From Thermoleophilaceae bacterium (GTDB lineage: Bacteria; Actinomycetota; Thermoleophilia; Solirubrobacterales; Thermoleophilaceae): DNA of 5,729 nucleotides. Where the stretch lies: the NCBI GenBank assembly GCA_013695885.1, contig JACCZP010000181.1, positions 1-5,729 on the forward strand. The letters run 5' to 3'. The notes under the pieces are model-generated. The model was not told where the DNA came from and ran no database searches. It was given only the letters and a program-made list of their open reading frames with translations. This document shows, in pieces, positions 5,372 to 5,729 of this stretch. Position 1 is the first letter of the stretch, and each line of letters begins with the position of its first letter. Made by a program: the position numbers and the translations under genes.

Positions 5372-5729
5372 TCCGACCAGGACGGCGCCGGGACGATCGA
5401 CGCCGTTGGCGAGGGAGTCGACCCCGGCCGGGTCGGCGAGCGCGTTTGGCTCTACCTCGCCGCCTGGCAGTCCCCGTGGGGCACCGCCGCGCAGCAGTGC
5501 GTCGTGCCCTCTGACCACGCCGTCCCGCTCGGCGACGCGTCCTTCGACCTCGGGGCGTCCCTCGGCGTGCCGGCCATGACCGCGCACCGCTGCCTCTTCG
5601 CCGACGGCCCCATCGACGGCGGCGCGGGAGCCGTCGGGCGTATGGCCATCGAGCTCGCCGTGCTGGCCGGCGCCACGGTCGTCGCGACCGTCAGCGGGCC
5701 GGAGAAGGGCGAGCTCGCCCGCGCGGCAG
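5372..5729 (+). pseudogene. MDR-family quinone oxidoreductase / zinc-less alcohol dehydrogenase, N-terminally truncated, runs off window
   Basis: An open plus-strand frame from about 5372 to the window end reads SDQDGAGTIDAVGEGVD, then VGERVWLYLAAWQ, GTAAQQCVVPSDHAVPL, ASFDLGASLGVPAMTAHRCL and GGAGAVGRMAIELAVLAGA. This is the middle of a medium-chain dehydrogenase/reductase of the NADPH:quinone oxidoreductase type: the second half of the GroES-like domain, then the start of the Rossmann fold with its GxGxxG-like dinucleotide motif. Such proteins are about 320-340 residues and have roughly 60 residues before SDGAG; those are missing, with no plausible start, and upstream bases belong to the divergent membrane gene. 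At about 5615-5623 the sequence passes from PIDG straight to GAGAVG, whereas relatives have a strand such as ATVLV(x)G in between, so some 7-8 residues of the first Rossmann strand appear to be deleted in frame. Both defects point to a remnant. The 3' part beyond the window is unseen. Confidence 0.68.

Overview
The window is uniformly GC-rich, with GTG starts, few Shine-Dalgarno sequences and at least one likely leaderless promoter. Together with the protein styles (a DPM-like family 2 glycosyltransferase, a GT39 enzyme and actinobacterial-looking quinone reductase and nitrilase pieces), this suggests a high-GC actinomycete. A Thermoleophilia/Solirubrobacterales-type organism is my best guess, by inference only.

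Layout from left to right: (1) the first ~100 bases hold the start of a minus-strand gene leaving the window, whose N-terminus looks like a DUF3618 protein. (2) Bases 216-335 read on the plus strand as the N-terminus of a carbon-nitrogen hydrolase (nitrilase superfamily), broken by an in-frame TAG and cut off where the next gene begins. (3) Bases 371-1921 (+) encode a polytopic GT-C-like membrane glycosyltransferase. (4) Converging on it with a 35-base tail overlap is a minus-strand two-gene operon: a GT2 polyprenyl-phosphate sugar synthase (4797 to 3574), followed one base later by a GT39/PMT-like membrane glycosyltransferase (3572 to 1887). (5) Upstream of the operon are a putative leaderless promoter, a decayed PIN-domain (VapC-like) fragment, and a small three-helix membrane protein overlapping that fragment. 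(6) The right edge carries, on the plus strand, an MDR quinone oxidoreductase that lacks its N-terminus and appears to lack about 7-8 residues just before its dinucleotide-binding glycine motif.

The working part is a small cell-envelope glycosylation module. By analogy with these families, the GT2 enzyme would charge a polyprenyl phosphate with a sugar on the cytoplasmic face, and the GT39 enzyme would transfer that sugar to an acceptor outside the membrane. The convergent GT-C protein may act on the same or a related lipid-linked donor. This role is inferred from family and gene arrangement; no acceptor or sugar can be named.

The module is bracketed by broken genes (nitrilase start on the left; PIN start and MDR middle on the right), so the locus looks like accessory DNA that has been rearranged. 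I see no transposase, integrase, tRNA, CRISPR array or clear terminator, and no evidence of an entirely new biological system.
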